A stretch of 32,185 nucleotides of DNA, from positions 1-32,185 of the forward strand of contig DWWH01000071.1 of the NCBI GenBank assembly GCA_019119815.1, read 5' to 3'. Origin of the DNA: Candidatus Eisenbergiella intestinipullorum (GTDB lineage Bacteria; Bacillota; Clostridia; Lachnospirales; Lachnospiraceae). This document shows positions 1-7,224 of this stretch, one piece after another. The notes under the pieces were generated by a model. It did not search any database. It saw only the letters and a program-made list of their open reading frames with translations, and was not told the origin of the DNA. Numbering within the stretch: position 1 is the first letter of the stretch; every line of letters starts with the position of its first letter. The position numbers and the translations under genes were made by a program.

Positions 1-24
1 AAATAAGCCTGATGGCTTATTTTT
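1..24 (+). terminator. Rho-independent terminator of an upstream gene outside the window
   Basis: A perfect 9-bp stem (1-9 with 14-22) with a TGAT loop is followed by T residues. It should end transcription arriving from the left. No clear promoter is visible between it and the amidohydrolase start at 137, so the source of that gene's transcript is open. Confidence 0.8.
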
Positions 25-30
25 CAATCG

Positions 31-131
31 GCAGTTTTGCGCCGAAGCACAAAACTGCTGTGATCGCAGAGGAGAAATCACATACGTGATTTCTCCTCGC
101 GGCCTCAGCATAAAACGCTTCGGCATGGAGG
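31..131 (+). repeat. Structured Shine-Dalgarno-carrying repeat, copy A
   Basis: Hairpin I is a 9-bp stem (31-39 with 50-58) whose loop holds GCCGAAGC (41-48). Hairpin II (about 102-124) is weaker here than in other copies, with an A-C mismatch. GCTTCGGC at 117-124 is the exact reverse complement of the hairpin I loop. GGAGG at 127-131 sits 5 nt before the ATG at 137. This copy alone has an extra 13-bp hairpin (69-81 with 86-98) between the two conserved parts. Related copies lie at 18675, 20147 and 25464, with a degenerate one at 10985. Confidence 0.75.
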
Positions 132-136
132 AAAAA

Positions 137-1246
137 ATGAAGAAAAAATTGCAGGAAATATTTGAATGGTTTCACAGAAACCCGGAGCTTTCTTATGAGG
201 AATACCGTACCACACAGCAGATCCGCCGGATTCTTGAGGAAGCGGGTGTCGAGATCCTTCCGCTGTCTCTGGAAACCGGTCTTGTGGCGGTGATCCGCGG
301 GAAAAAGGAAGGACCGGTGCAGGCGCTTCGCTGTGACATCGACGCCCTTCCCATTCTGGAGGAAAGCGGGCTTTCCTATGCGTCCGAAACGCCGGGAAGG
401 ATGCATGCCTGCGGCCATGACTTTCACATCACGGCGGGGATCGGCGCGGCGCTCCGGCTCCAGGAAAGAAGAGAGGAGCTTGCCGGTACGGTAAAGATCC
501 TTTTTCAGCCGGGGGAAGAATCTTCTCTGGGAGCGTTGAAGCTGCTGGAGACGGATGTATGCGATGATGTGGAGCGCTTTTGGGGACTGCATGCGGATCC
601 CACGAACGAGGCCGGGGTCATCGGCCTGCGGCCCGGATATGTATCGGCTGCGGTGGACCGATTCCTCATTACCATCAAGGGAATCGGCTGCCATGGCGCC
701 CATCCGGATGACGGAGCGGACCCGATCCCGGCGGCCTGCGCTGTGGTTCAGGCGCTGCAGACCATCGTGACGAGAAACGTGAACGCGTTCCATCCGGCGC
801 TGATCAGCGTGACGAGGATCGAAGCAGGGAACACCTGGAACGTGATTCCGGAAACGGCCGAGCTGGAAGGAACGGTTCGCACCATGGACCGGGCGGACCG
901 GAAGCTGTTTGAAGAAAAGCTCTCTCTGATCGCGGAAAGGACGGCACAGGCTTACGGCGCGCAGGCGCAGGTGCAGTGGATCCCGGGCCCTCCCGCCGTC
1001 GTCAACGATGAAAAGATGGCGGAATACGCTGCAGACGTGGCCCGCCGTCTGGGCTTTGTCGTGGTGCCGGAGGAGCAGTCCCTGGGAGGAGACGATTTTT
1101 CCTTTTATGAGGAGAAGGCGCCGGGCTGCTATATTAAGATCGGAACCGGAAAGGGTCAGCTCATCCACCAGCCCGGCTTCGCGGTGGATGAAAGCGTGCT
1201 GGAGCCGACGGCGGTGTATCTGACGGAGGTGCTGATGGGGGATTGA
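137..1246 (+). CDS. M20D-family amidohydrolase (N-acyl-amino-acid hydrolase type)
   Basis: This is a 369-residue cytosolic metallo-amidohydrolase of the M20D/IAA-amino-acid hydrolase family, which splits N-acyl or N-acetyl amino acids or similar amides. Visible family motifs are CDIDALPI near residue 70, the metal-binding HACGHDFH near residue 92, QPGEES near residue 122, a dimerisation lid region with GIGCHGAHP, and the late HQPGFAVDE that supplies a final metal ligand. The length fits the family. The start at 137 is chosen because GGAGG lies 5 nt upstream; in-frame starts at 125 (inside the GGAGG context) and a GTG at 86 (inside a hairpin) are less likely. It stands alone, between terminators. 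The exact substrate cannot be told from sequence. Confidence 0.9.
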   Translation: MKKKLQEIFEWFHRNPELSYEEYRTTQQIRRILEEAGVEILPLSLETGLVAVIRGKKEGPVQALRCDIDALPILEESGLSYASETPGRMHACGHDFHITAGIGAALRLQERREELAGTVKILFQPGEESSLGALKLLETDVCDDVERFWGLHADPTNEAGVIGLRPGYVSAAVDRFLITIKGIGCHGAHPDDGADPIPAACAVVQALQTIVTRNVNAFHPALISVTRIEAGNTWNVIPETAELEGTVRTMDRADRKLFEEKLSLIAERTAQAYGAQAQVQWIPGPPAVVNDEKMAEYAADVARRLGFVVVPEEQSLGGDDFSFYEEKAPGCYIKIGTGKGQLIHQPGFAVDESVLEPTAVYLTEVLMGD

Positions 1247-1276
1247 GGCAGGAATCAGTGAAAAGTTGTGAGTAAG

Positions 1277-1329
1277 AAGAGAAGGCTGAGACAGCATAAG
1301 AGAAAAACTGTTTCAGCCTTCTCTTTTTT
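1277..1329 (+). terminator. Terminator of the M20 amidohydrolase gene
   Basis: A long stem (1277-1289 with 1313-1325, extended inward by ACAG/CTGT) is followed by a run of T. It lies about 30 nt after the stop codon. Confidence 0.85.
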
Positions 1330-1339
1330 GTAAATTATG

Positions 1340-1367
1340 TTTAAAGTTTGCACGATGTATGTATAAA
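1340..1367 (+). promoter_or_regulatory. Possible promoter of the RpiR fragment
   Basis: TTTAAA (1340-1345), a 16-nt spacer and TATAAA (1362-1367) resemble a weak sigma-A promoter. The region is AT-rich, so chance matches are likely. Confidence 0.3.
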
Positions 1368-1499
1368 ATTTGTTAAAAGTACTATAAAAGTAAAGGAAAC
1401 AGACCTGAATGTTCCAAAGTGTGGTACAAAGTACCTAGAAGATGTAATGATATTGATAAAAATATTGCATGGTTTTATTATGAAGAAAAGGAGCCGTTT

Positions 1500-1760
1500 A
1501 TGAAACACGTTTTGATGAGACTGCAGGAATATCAAAAACAGGCAAGTGCGTCAGAGAAAAATATCATTGATTTCCTTTTGGGAGAAATGGAGGAAGCCAG
1601 CGAACTGAGCGTACATGAACTGGCACGGAAATCCTTTACATCGCCGTCGACGGTGATCAGGCTTTGCAAGAAAATTGGCTTCCGCGGATATAAGGAATTT
1701 CGGAAAGCTTTCCTTTATGAGGTGGCAATCCGAAAGGAATCCGGATTAAAACAGATATAA
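1500..1760 (+). pseudogene. Truncated RpiR-family regulator (N-terminal HTH domain only)
   Basis: The 86-residue product matches the N-terminal helix-turn-helix domain of RpiR-type sugar-phosphate regulators: SASEKNIIDFLL, then SVHELARKSFTSPSTVIRLCKKIGFRGYKEF. Complete members run to about 280 residues and carry a C-terminal SIS domain that senses a phosphosugar; here the frame stops right after the HTH. The start at 1500 follows AAAGGAG at good spacing. The sequence just after the stop is the end of an unrelated sugar isomerase/epimerase in another frame, so a deletion probably removed the SIS half and most of the next gene. A free DNA-binding domain could still be made. The patch is AT-richer than its flanks. 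Confidence 0.8.
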
Positions 1761-1761
1761 G

Positions 1762-2031
1762 GATCAGACTTCCTGTCTGAGATATGTATCCAACCGCCTG
1801 AAAGTGACACATGTTCATGACAACAACGGAACTTATGATGAGCACAGACCGCCATATATGGGGAATGTGGATTGGGAAAAGATTATGCCGGTGTTGAAAG
1901 AAATTGGTTATGAAGGGGATTTCAGCTTTGAGGTAGGAAGAATGGGGCAGCATGTTCCCAGATATTTGAGCGATTCTCTGTGGGCACATCTTTTGAAAGT
2001 CGGAGAATATCTGATTTCTCTGGCCGGATAA
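1762..2031 (+). pseudogene. C-terminal remnant of a sugar phosphate isomerase/epimerase (TIM-barrel AP2Ec type)
   Basis: From about 1762 a frame reads a family-like C-terminus: CLRYVSNRLKVTHVHDNNG, then HRPPYMGNVDWEKIMPVLKEIGYEGDFSFEV and an ending SLAG. These match the last 80-90 residues of xylose-isomerase-like TIM-barrel proteins, including the metal-ligand region HVHDN. The first two thirds of the barrel are missing. A GTG at 1804 lies in frame, but no protein of this size would fold as the barrel. It is out of frame with the RpiR fragment before it. I infer that both are remnants of one carbohydrate locus joined by a deletion around 1757-1768. Confidence 0.8.
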
Positions 2032-2049
2032 TCAAAAAAGGGAAAAACA

Positions 2050-2086
2050 AATGTCCGTTATCAGCTGTCGGCCGATAACGGACATT
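2050..2086. terminator. 13-bp hairpin between convergent genes
   Basis: A perfect 13-bp stem (2050-2062 with 2074-2086) lies between the epimerase remnant and the convergent acetyltransferase gene. It lacks a clean T run on either side, so it may be a weak bidirectional terminator or another structure. Confidence 0.5.
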
Positions 2087-2129
2087 CAATTGCAGCGAAT
2101 ATGCAAAAAATACAGAGTCGAAAACTGCT

Positions 2130-3407
2130 TCAGAAATAATCCGAAAAGCACGGCTTTTCCACCGGGATCAGCCGTTCCAGCCAGGTGAGCATGTAATATT
2201 CCGTTCGGATCTTTTCGTGCTCGTACAGATAGCTGGGACGCTTATAGCCCATGAGCATGGTGGTCAGGGTGTTGATGTCCAGCTCTACCACATTGATGGA
2301 CTGATTGTTTTCCACCCGTTCGCAGAAGGTCTCGCCGCCCTTCCAGGAAACCAGATAATCCCCGGCGTTCCACGGGGCCATTTCATCCGTGACACGGAAG
2401 TGGATGCGGAAATCCTCGGGCTGGACCTGATAGGGATATTCCCGCAGGAAGGTTTCCGCGTCAATGATCCTTGCCATGATATACGGAGAAATGCTTTCCG
2501 TGATCTCGCTGTCCTCCAGCAGGTAGGCCATCGGCTCTCCCGAATAGTTGTCCCCCACGACCTGAGTGATCATGGAGAAGTGTGCGGTGATATAGTTCCA
2601 CAGACCATAGTTTGCTTCGATGTTCAGATAGACCATTTCCTTGATATGAAAGATCTCGTTCGCAATGTAGTAGACGATATAGCCGAGCGGCTTATGTTCT
2701 TTATTATAATAGACGGCGACGATCATGTCGTCATTCTCCCAGCGCCAGTATTCATCCCAGGCCAGGCTGTCACGGATCAGGGCGCCGTGCCGCTGGACGG
2801 CGAAATAGGAATATACGTTGTGAAAATCTTCGGAATCCTGGCTGACCCGCTCCACCATGCCCTCTACGGGGCGGGGCTTCGGAAGCTGCGTGTCCCGGAT
2901 CGTGAAGGTGATCTTGTCTGATACGATCTCCCAGCCCATTTTCCGGTAAAAAGGAATGGAATAGGGATACAGGAAGGAGATTGGGAATTTCTGCTCGTGC
3001 ATGTAATTGATGGCCCGCCGCATCAGGGAGTGGATCAGCCCCCGCCCTGTATATTCGGGATAGGTGGCGACGCCGGTGATGCCGCCCATATCCATGATGT
3101 TGTCGTGAACATTCACTTTCATGGAATAGACCACGATCATGGAAGCGAGCCTGTCCTTGTAAAACCATCCCAGAACATATGCCTCCTCCAGCATGGGGCG
3201 TTTGGCATACTTGAATTCATCCTGCTCCCAGCCTGTCTGCAGAAGCTCGTAGGAGGTGACCTGAAAGGCGTAGGTGAGCAGCGCGTTGAACTGCTCCAGA
3301 TCGCTTTTGTCCAGTTCCCGCATCCGGTAGTCCCCGTTCGTTTCCAGGTAGACGTGTGTATCCGCTGCGTTCGTCCGTTTGTTGTCGTTGCCTTCTTTTT
3401 TCTCCAT
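2130..3407 (-). CDS. Eis-like GNAT N-acetyltransferase with C-terminal sterol-carrier-like domain
   Basis: This 425-residue cytosolic protein has the Eis-family architecture: an N-terminal GNAT domain (about residues 25-170), a second GNAT-like part, and a C-terminal SCP2-like domain. The acetyl-CoA loop reads EYTGRGLIHSLM. The conserved SFLYPYSIPFYRKMGWE follows, whose tyrosine matches the general acid region of Eis, and the protein ends in phenylalanine, as in Eis, whose terminal carboxylate takes part in catalysis. Known relatives acetylate amines, including aminoglycosides; the substrate here is unknown. The start at 3407 follows AGAGGA; an upstream in-frame start at 3443 is less likely. 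It has its own promoter and no operon partner. Confidence 0.88.
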   Translation of the reverse strand: MEKKEGNDNKRTNAADTHVYLETNGDYRMRELDKSDLEQFNALLTYAFQVTSYELLQTGWEQDEFKYAKRPMLEEAYVLGWFYKDRLASMIVVYSMKVNVHDNIMDMGGITGVATYPEYTGRGLIHSLMRRAINYMHEQKFPISFLYPYSIPFYRKMGWEIVSDKITFTIRDTQLPKPRPVEGMVERVSQDSEDFHNVYSYFAVQRHGALIRDSLAWDEYWRWENDDMIVAVYYNKEHKPLGYIVYYIANEIFHIKEMVYLNIEANYGLWNYITAHFSMITQVVGDNYSGEPMAYLLEDSEITESISPYIMARIIDAETFLREYPYQVQPEDFRIHFRVTDEMAPWNAGDYLVSWKGGETFCERVENNQSINVVELDINTLTTMLMGYKRPSYLYEHEKIRTEYYMLTWLERLIPVEKPCFSDYF

Positions 3408-3460
3408 AAAATCCTCTTTGCTGCACTTGAAACTCGTTGACAAAAAATAAGACCATGTTT

Positions 3461-3489
3461 ATTGTACCTCAGGAAAATCGAGGCGTCCA
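3461..3489 (-). promoter_or_regulatory. Promoter of the Eis-like gene
   Basis: On the minus strand TGGACG (3489-3484), a 17-nt spacer and TACAAT (3466-3461) form a plausible sigma-A promoter about 55 nt before the start codon. Confidence 0.5.
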
Positions 3490-3555
3490 CGTTTTTTTTT
3501 TCGATTTTATCCGGATCCGTCCGGAGCTGCAGGCCGGACGGGATGCGGAAAGCGG

Positions 3556-3584
3556 TTGCTTTTGTCAGGTAAATATTATATGAT
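3556..3584 (+). promoter_or_regulatory. Probable promoter of the repeat-protein gene
   Basis: TTGCTT (3556-3561), a 17-nt spacer and TATGAT (3579-3584). Two imperfect copies of a TCTGTTCTGAATGG-like unit follow (about 3588-3615) in the leader. Confidence 0.45.
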
Positions 3585-3635
3585 TAATCTATTCTGAATC
3601 AGTCTGTTCTGAATGGATACACAGGAGGATGCTTT

Positions 3636-4682
3636 ATGGTTGCAAAAAAGAGGAGAAACGGCATAACGCTGCTGCTCATATGTGCAATGGCCCTGGCGGC
3701 GGCGCTTCCGGCGGGAGCCCTTCGGGTGAGAGCGGCGGAGATCATTGCCACGGTTTATGGGACGATCCAGTCCGGGACGACGGAGGAGCTTCTGCTGCTT
3801 TCCACGGCTCAGGGAAAGATGGAGATCAAACTGGATTCGGAGACGGATGCCAGTACGTGCAAGGTCCTGCTTCCCGGCAGGGAGATCTATGTTTCCGTTA
3901 CGCACGGCTCTGACGGCTATCTTCATGCGGCGAAGATCACGAGCGGCACGAAGGAGACGGCGGACAGCATCGATTATTCCACCTCCGTGACAGTGAAGGG
4001 AAAGCTCAGTGACAAGACGAAGGAAGACATTCTGTATCTGAAGACGGATCAGGGAGAGATGCAGATCAAGCTGGATGCTTCCACGAACATGGACGGCTGC
4101 AATGTCCTGGTTGCGGGAGAGAGCTATCAGATCGTCTGTGCAAGGGGCTCCGACGCTTATCTGCATGCGGTGAGCATTTCGGATGTGGCTGATGAGGCGG
4201 CGGTGATTACGGAAACCATTAACGGAAGAAGCGTCACCACGCTGAAGGGAACGGTATCAGACCGCACGAAGAAGGATCTGCTTTATCTGTCCACGGACGG
4301 AGGGGAAATGCAGTTCGTGATCGATGGGGATTCGGATGTTTCAAACGGAAGGGCTCTGATGCCGGGAAGAAAGCTGACGGTTTCCTTCTACCGCGGCTCC
4401 GATGCTTATCTGCATGCGGCGCGCATTGTGGGAGAAAAGGAGAGCGTATCTGACTCCTCGGTGGATACCTCGTCCAGCTCGGCAGTGATCGGAACGGTGG
4501 ACGGAAAGACCACGGAGAATACGCTTTATCTGAGCACGGACAGCGGCACCATGGAACTGCGGCTGGATTCTTCTACCGGCTTCAGCAACTGCCGGGTCCT
4601 GACGAGAGGAATGCAGGTGGTCGTGATCTGCGCCCGCGGCTCCGACGCCTATATGCATGCGGTCAGCGTCATCGGCATCTGA
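3636..4682 (+). CDS. Secreted protein of four ~70-residue beta-rich repeats, function unknown
   Basis: A 348-residue protein with a signal peptide: basic start MVAKKRRNG, hydrophobic core to about residue 28, probable cleavage after VRAA (residue 34). The mature part is four copies of one module, at about residues 37-103, 113-187, 203-270 and 282-348. Each reads roughly GT[VI]xxxTxxxLLYLSTxxGxMxIxLDxxTxxxxCxVLxxGxxxxVxxxRGSDAYLHAxxI. The closing GSDAYLHA is nearly invariant (HGSDGYLHA in the first). Three modules carry one conserved Cys; module three has Arg instead. A Ser/Asp-rich linker precedes module four. The start follows AGGAGG at 3623. No anchor motif is seen, so it is probably released. 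I do not recognise a named family; OB-fold-like small barrels are one guess. Confidence 0.85.
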   Translation: MVAKKRRNGITLLLICAMALAAALPAGALRVRAAEIIATVYGTIQSGTTEELLLLSTAQGKMEIKLDSETDASTCKVLLPGREIYVSVTHGSDGYLHAAKITSGTKETADSIDYSTSVTVKGKLSDKTKEDILYLKTDQGEMQIKLDASTNMDGCNVLVAGESYQIVCARGSDAYLHAVSISDVADEAAVITETINGRSVTTLKGTVSDRTKKDLLYLSTDGGEMQFVIDGDSDVSNGRALMPGRKLTVSFYRGSDAYLHAARIVGEKESVSDSSVDTSSSSAVIGTVDGKTTENTLYLSTDSGTMELRLDSSTGFSNCRVLTRGMQVVVICARGSDAYMHAVSVIGI

Positions 4683-4717
4683 TCCGCTGACGGGCCCGGA
4701 ATTTTGCTTCCGGCTAC

Positions 4718-4746
4718 TTGAAAAAGGGCGTTGAAAACAGTATAAT
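4718..4746 (+). promoter_or_regulatory. Promoter of the DUF368 gene
   Basis: TTGAAA (4718-4723), a 17-nt spacer and a perfect TATAAT (4741-4746). It would give a leader of about 110 nt before the ATG at 4866. Confidence 0.8.
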
Positions 4747-4865
4747 CAGCAGAGTGCGGCTGATTCGCCCTTTTGGGAAAAAGCTTTCGGGAAGCTTTTG
4801 GGTTCTGCCCGGAAAAGTTCTGTCCCGAAAAGGCGGCGGCAAAATTTTGATTCAATGAGGTTATT

Positions 4866-5726
4866 ATGAGTAAAACGCAAATCAGTAAAAAACAGGGAAG
4901 CGGTGCCAATCCGTTTCTGATCGTCTATCACATCATTCAGGGCGCTCTGATCGGCCTGGGAGCGGTGCTGCCCGGCATTTCCGGCGGCGTGCTCGCGGTA
5001 GTGTTCGGCGTCTACAAGCCGGCGATGGAATTCCTTTCCAGGCCCTTTGCGCGGTTTAAGACCCATGTGCCGCTGCTGATCCCCTACGGAATCGGAGGCG
5101 TGGTGGGTTTCCTCGGAATCGCCAACCTGCTGGCCTTTTTCCTGGAAAAATATCCGGATCCTTCCGTGTGCCTGTTCATCGGACTGATCACGGGCATGCT
5201 GCCTTCCCTGTTCCGCGAGGCGGGAGAGAAGGGGAGAAGCAAAGGCTCCTGGGTTTCCATGGTGGTGTGTATGGTTGTCATTTTCGCGCTTCTGGGTTCC
5301 CTTGCGGTGCTGAATGTGAAGATCACCCCGAACTTTGTCTGGTACCTGTTCTGCGGCTTCTGCCTGGCGCTGAGCGTGATCGCTCCCGGCATGAGCTTTT
5401 CCACGCTGCTGATGCCTCTGGGGCTGTATACGCCTTTTGTGGACGGAATCGGCCATCTGGATTTTAACATCCTGATTCCCGGCGGGATCGGCGCGCTGGT
5501 GACGGTGATCTGCCTGGCAAAGGCGGTCAACGCCCTGTTCGACCATTTTTATTCCATCGCGTTTCACGGCATCATCGGTATCGTGATCGCCGCTACGGTG
5601 ATGATCATTCCCTTCTCCGGCTTCGCTACGGTGGGAGCGGCTGTGGTGAATCTGATCTGCATCGCGGTGGGCATCGTGCTGGCGCTGCTTCTGGACCGCT
5701 TTAACAGCAGGGTAGAGGTAAAATAA
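4866..5726 (+). CDS. DUF368 family membrane protein (polyprenyl-phosphate transporter PopT type)
   Basis: A 286-residue polytopic membrane protein with the DUF368 signature at its N-terminus (QGALIGLGAVLPGISGGVLAVVFGVY) and the matching internal repeat CLALSVIAPGMSFSTLLMPLGLY near the middle. Such inverted halves are typical of the family. DUF368 proteins have been shown to recycle undecaprenyl phosphate across the membrane for cell-wall polymer synthesis. About eight hydrophobic segments are visible, and the length is normal. A TGAGG stands 5 nt before the ATG. It has its own strong promoter and ends in a shared bidirectional terminator, so it is monocistronic. Assignment to the family is firm; the transport role rests on family knowledge. 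Confidence 0.88.
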   Translation: MSKTQISKKQGSGANPFLIVYHIIQGALIGLGAVLPGISGGVLAVVFGVYKPAMEFLSRPFARFKTHVPLLIPYGIGGVVGFLGIANLLAFFLEKYPDPSVCLFIGLITGMLPSLFREAGEKGRSKGSWVSMVVCMVVIFALLGSLAVLNVKITPNFVWYLFCGFCLALSVIAPGMSFSTLLMPLGLYTPFVDGIGHLDFNILIPGGIGALVTVICLAKAVNALFDHFYSIAFHGIIGIVIAATVMIIPFSGFATVGAAVVNLICIAVGIVLALLLDRFNSRVEVK

Positions 5727-5732
5727 AACAGT

Positions 5733-5790
5733 AGAAAAAGCTGCGGAGAGTGCGGATGGGACCGCATTTTTCCGCAGCTTTTTCTGTTTT
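5733..5790. terminator. Bidirectional terminator between DUF368 gene and lysR
   Basis: A 15-bp stem (5733-5747 with 5771-5785) encloses a second small hairpin (5751-5755 with 5762-5766). T runs on the plus side and A runs on the other allow termination from both convergent genes. Confidence 0.88.
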
Positions 5791-5807
5791 CCGGCAAGAC
5801 CTTCCGC

Positions 5808-6710
5808 TCAGTCGTTTTCCTGCTGACGGAAGGTCTTTTTCAGCTGTTCTAGGAAGGCCTCCGCCGCTCTGGAAAACACCTGGTATTTTTTCCAGATGAT
5901 GGTCGCCTCCGCTTCCAGCGGCGGCGAAAGGGGACGGAAGCACAAAGAAGGGCTGTTTTCGGTATCTAACAGCCGGTCATAGCAGATGGTGTAGCCGAAG
6001 CCCTCGTCCGTCAGCATGGAAGCATTCAGGACCAGATTATAGGTGGCGACCACATTCAGCTCGGACAAATCTTTCTTCAGCCAGGAGGACAGGAGGGGCC
6101 TGGCATTTTCCTGATGGGAGACGATCAGGGGAAGGTCCCACAGATCCTCCGGGCGGATGGCCTCCTTTTTGGCCAGGGGAGAATCCCGGCGCATCAGAAC
6201 ACCCCACACATCCCTTACAGGAACGTTCAGGGTATCATATTTGGACAGGTCAACGGAAGAATACAGAAGGCCGAAATCGACCAGCCCCTTGTCCAGCATT
6301 TCCAGTACATAGGCGGAGTTGCCGCTGAAAATATGGTAGTGGATGTGGGGGCAGGACCGCTGCAGCTTTCCGGCAGCTCTGGCGAACAGCCGTATGGTGT
6401 TGGTTTCTCCTGTTCCAATATAAATATCCCCGGCAACCACATCGTCCGAGAGCGAGATTTCATTTTCGGTCTTTTGCACCAGATCCAGGATCTCCTCGGC
6501 ACGCTTGCGCAGGATCATTCCCTCCTGTGTGAGGGTGACCTTGCGGGAGCCTTTGGTCCCGCGGATCAGAAGCTGTTTGCCGAGTTCCTCCTCCAGCGCC
6601 TTTAACTGGGTGGAAAGCGTGGGCTGGGACAGATGCAGGGACTCAGCCGCCGCAGTGATGTTCTGTTCCCGCGCCACCGCGAGAAAATATTGTAATACGC
6701 GAAGCTCCAT
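5808..6710 (-). CDS. LysR-family transcriptional regulator
   Basis: A 300-residue LysR regulator. The N-terminal winged helix-turn-helix is plain (MELRVLQYFLAVAREQNITAAAESLHLSQPTLSTQLKALEEELG, shown here in parts: the HTH core is ITAAAESLHLSQPTLSTQ). A linker helix and a substrate-binding-like effector domain (about residues 90-295) follow. GGGAGGG stands just before the ATG. It is transcribed away from a small ORF and a MATE exporter, the usual layout for a LysR protein that controls its divergent neighbour, and an inverted repeat lies between the two promoters. The effector is unknown; the paired exporter suggests a small toxic molecule, which is inference. Confidence 0.92.
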   Translation of the reverse strand: MELRVLQYFLAVAREQNITAAAESLHLSQPTLSTQLKALEEELGKQLLIRGTKGSRKVTLTQEGMILRKRAEEILDLVQKTENEISLSDDVVAGDIYIGTGETNTIRLFARAAGKLQRSCPHIHYHIFSGNSAYVLEMLDKGLVDFGLLYSSVDLSKYDTLNVPVRDVWGVLMRRDSPLAKKEAIRPEDLWDLPLIVSHQENARPLLSSWLKKDLSELNVVATYNLVLNASMLTDEGFGYTICYDRLLDTENSPSLCFRPLSPPLEAEATIIWKKYQVFSRAAEAFLEQLKKTFRQQEND

Positions 6711-6748
6711 ATGTCCCTCCCTGCCGTACCGGTTGACTTTCTGACAAC

Positions 6749-6777
6749 AGTATATCAGAAAACAGCATAGGATTCAA
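6749..6777 (-). promoter_or_regulatory. Promoter of lysR
   Basis: On the minus strand TTGAAT (6777-6772), a 17-nt spacer and TATACT (6754-6749). Confidence 0.7.
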
Positions 6778-6797
6778 TTATGGAACCATATCAAGAA
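6772..6797. promoter_or_regulatory. Candidate LysR operator: inverted repeat between divergent promoters
   Basis: ATTC (6772-6775), TATGG (6779-6783), AA, CCATA (6786-6790) and GAAT (6794-6797) form a nested inverted repeat. It overlaps the lysR -35 and ends just before the opposite -35 at 6805, where a LysR regulator would be expected to bind. Binding itself is inferred. Confidence 0.55.
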
Positions 6798-6804
6798 TAA
6801 ATAT

Positions 6805-6833
6805 TTGCTATTTCATCAGAAAATTTTTATACT
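6805..6833 (+). promoter_or_regulatory. Promoter of the small ORF and MATE gene
   Basis: TTGCTA (6805-6810), a 17-nt spacer and TATACT (6828-6833), facing away from the lysR promoter. Confidence 0.65.
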
Positions 6834-6896
6834 GCAGGGGAGGATTGGGAAAATCAGGAGACTTTGAAAAAGTGCAGACATCGGAAAGGAGCAGGG

Positions 6897-7124
6897 ATGG
6901 AAAACAGGATTTCTGAGCAGGAGCTTCTGCAGAATCTGAAAGATGCGGGATGCAGCCCGGAGGAGAGGGAGCGTTTCTTGGCGCTGGAAGGAACGGGGAA
7001 TATCAGCGGGCAGCTGGCGCTGCTTTCCCTTCGCCGCAGGAAGTTGCTGGAGCGGGTTCATCAGGAGGAGAAAAGGATCACCTGCCTGGACTATCTGGTT
7101 TATCGGCTGGAACAAAAGAAATAG
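6897..7124 (+). CDS. Small conserved-looking cytosolic protein, function unknown
   Basis: A 75-residue charged, helical protein (SEQELLQNLKDAGCSPEERERFLAL at the start, then QLALLSLRRRKLLERVHQEEKR and CLDYLVYRL). It has no signal peptide or membrane segment. The start at 6897 follows AAAGGAG; an in-frame TTG at 6864 lacks such a site. The helical pattern and its place between a divergent lysR and a MATE exporter suggest an accessory or regulatory role, but I recognise no named family. It ends about 100 nt before the MATE start and is probably co-transcribed with it. Confidence 0.75.
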   Translation: MENRISEQELLQNLKDAGCSPEERERFLALEGTGNISGQLALLSLRRRKLLERVHQEEKRITCLDYLVYRLEQKK

Positions 7125-7224
7125 GCTTTCGCTCTTTCTCCCGCCGCGTTATAATGAAAAATAACAGGGGCGGTCCGTTCCGGCGGCCTCTGCAGAAGAT
7201 CATCGTTTGCGGGAGGTTACATAA

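Noticed and set aside
17..1297. 426-codon minus-strand frame opposite the amidohydrolase
   Set aside because: Antisense shadow. Its terminal HAEAFYAEAA string is only the reverse reading of the structured repeat and recurs in other antisense frames for that reason.
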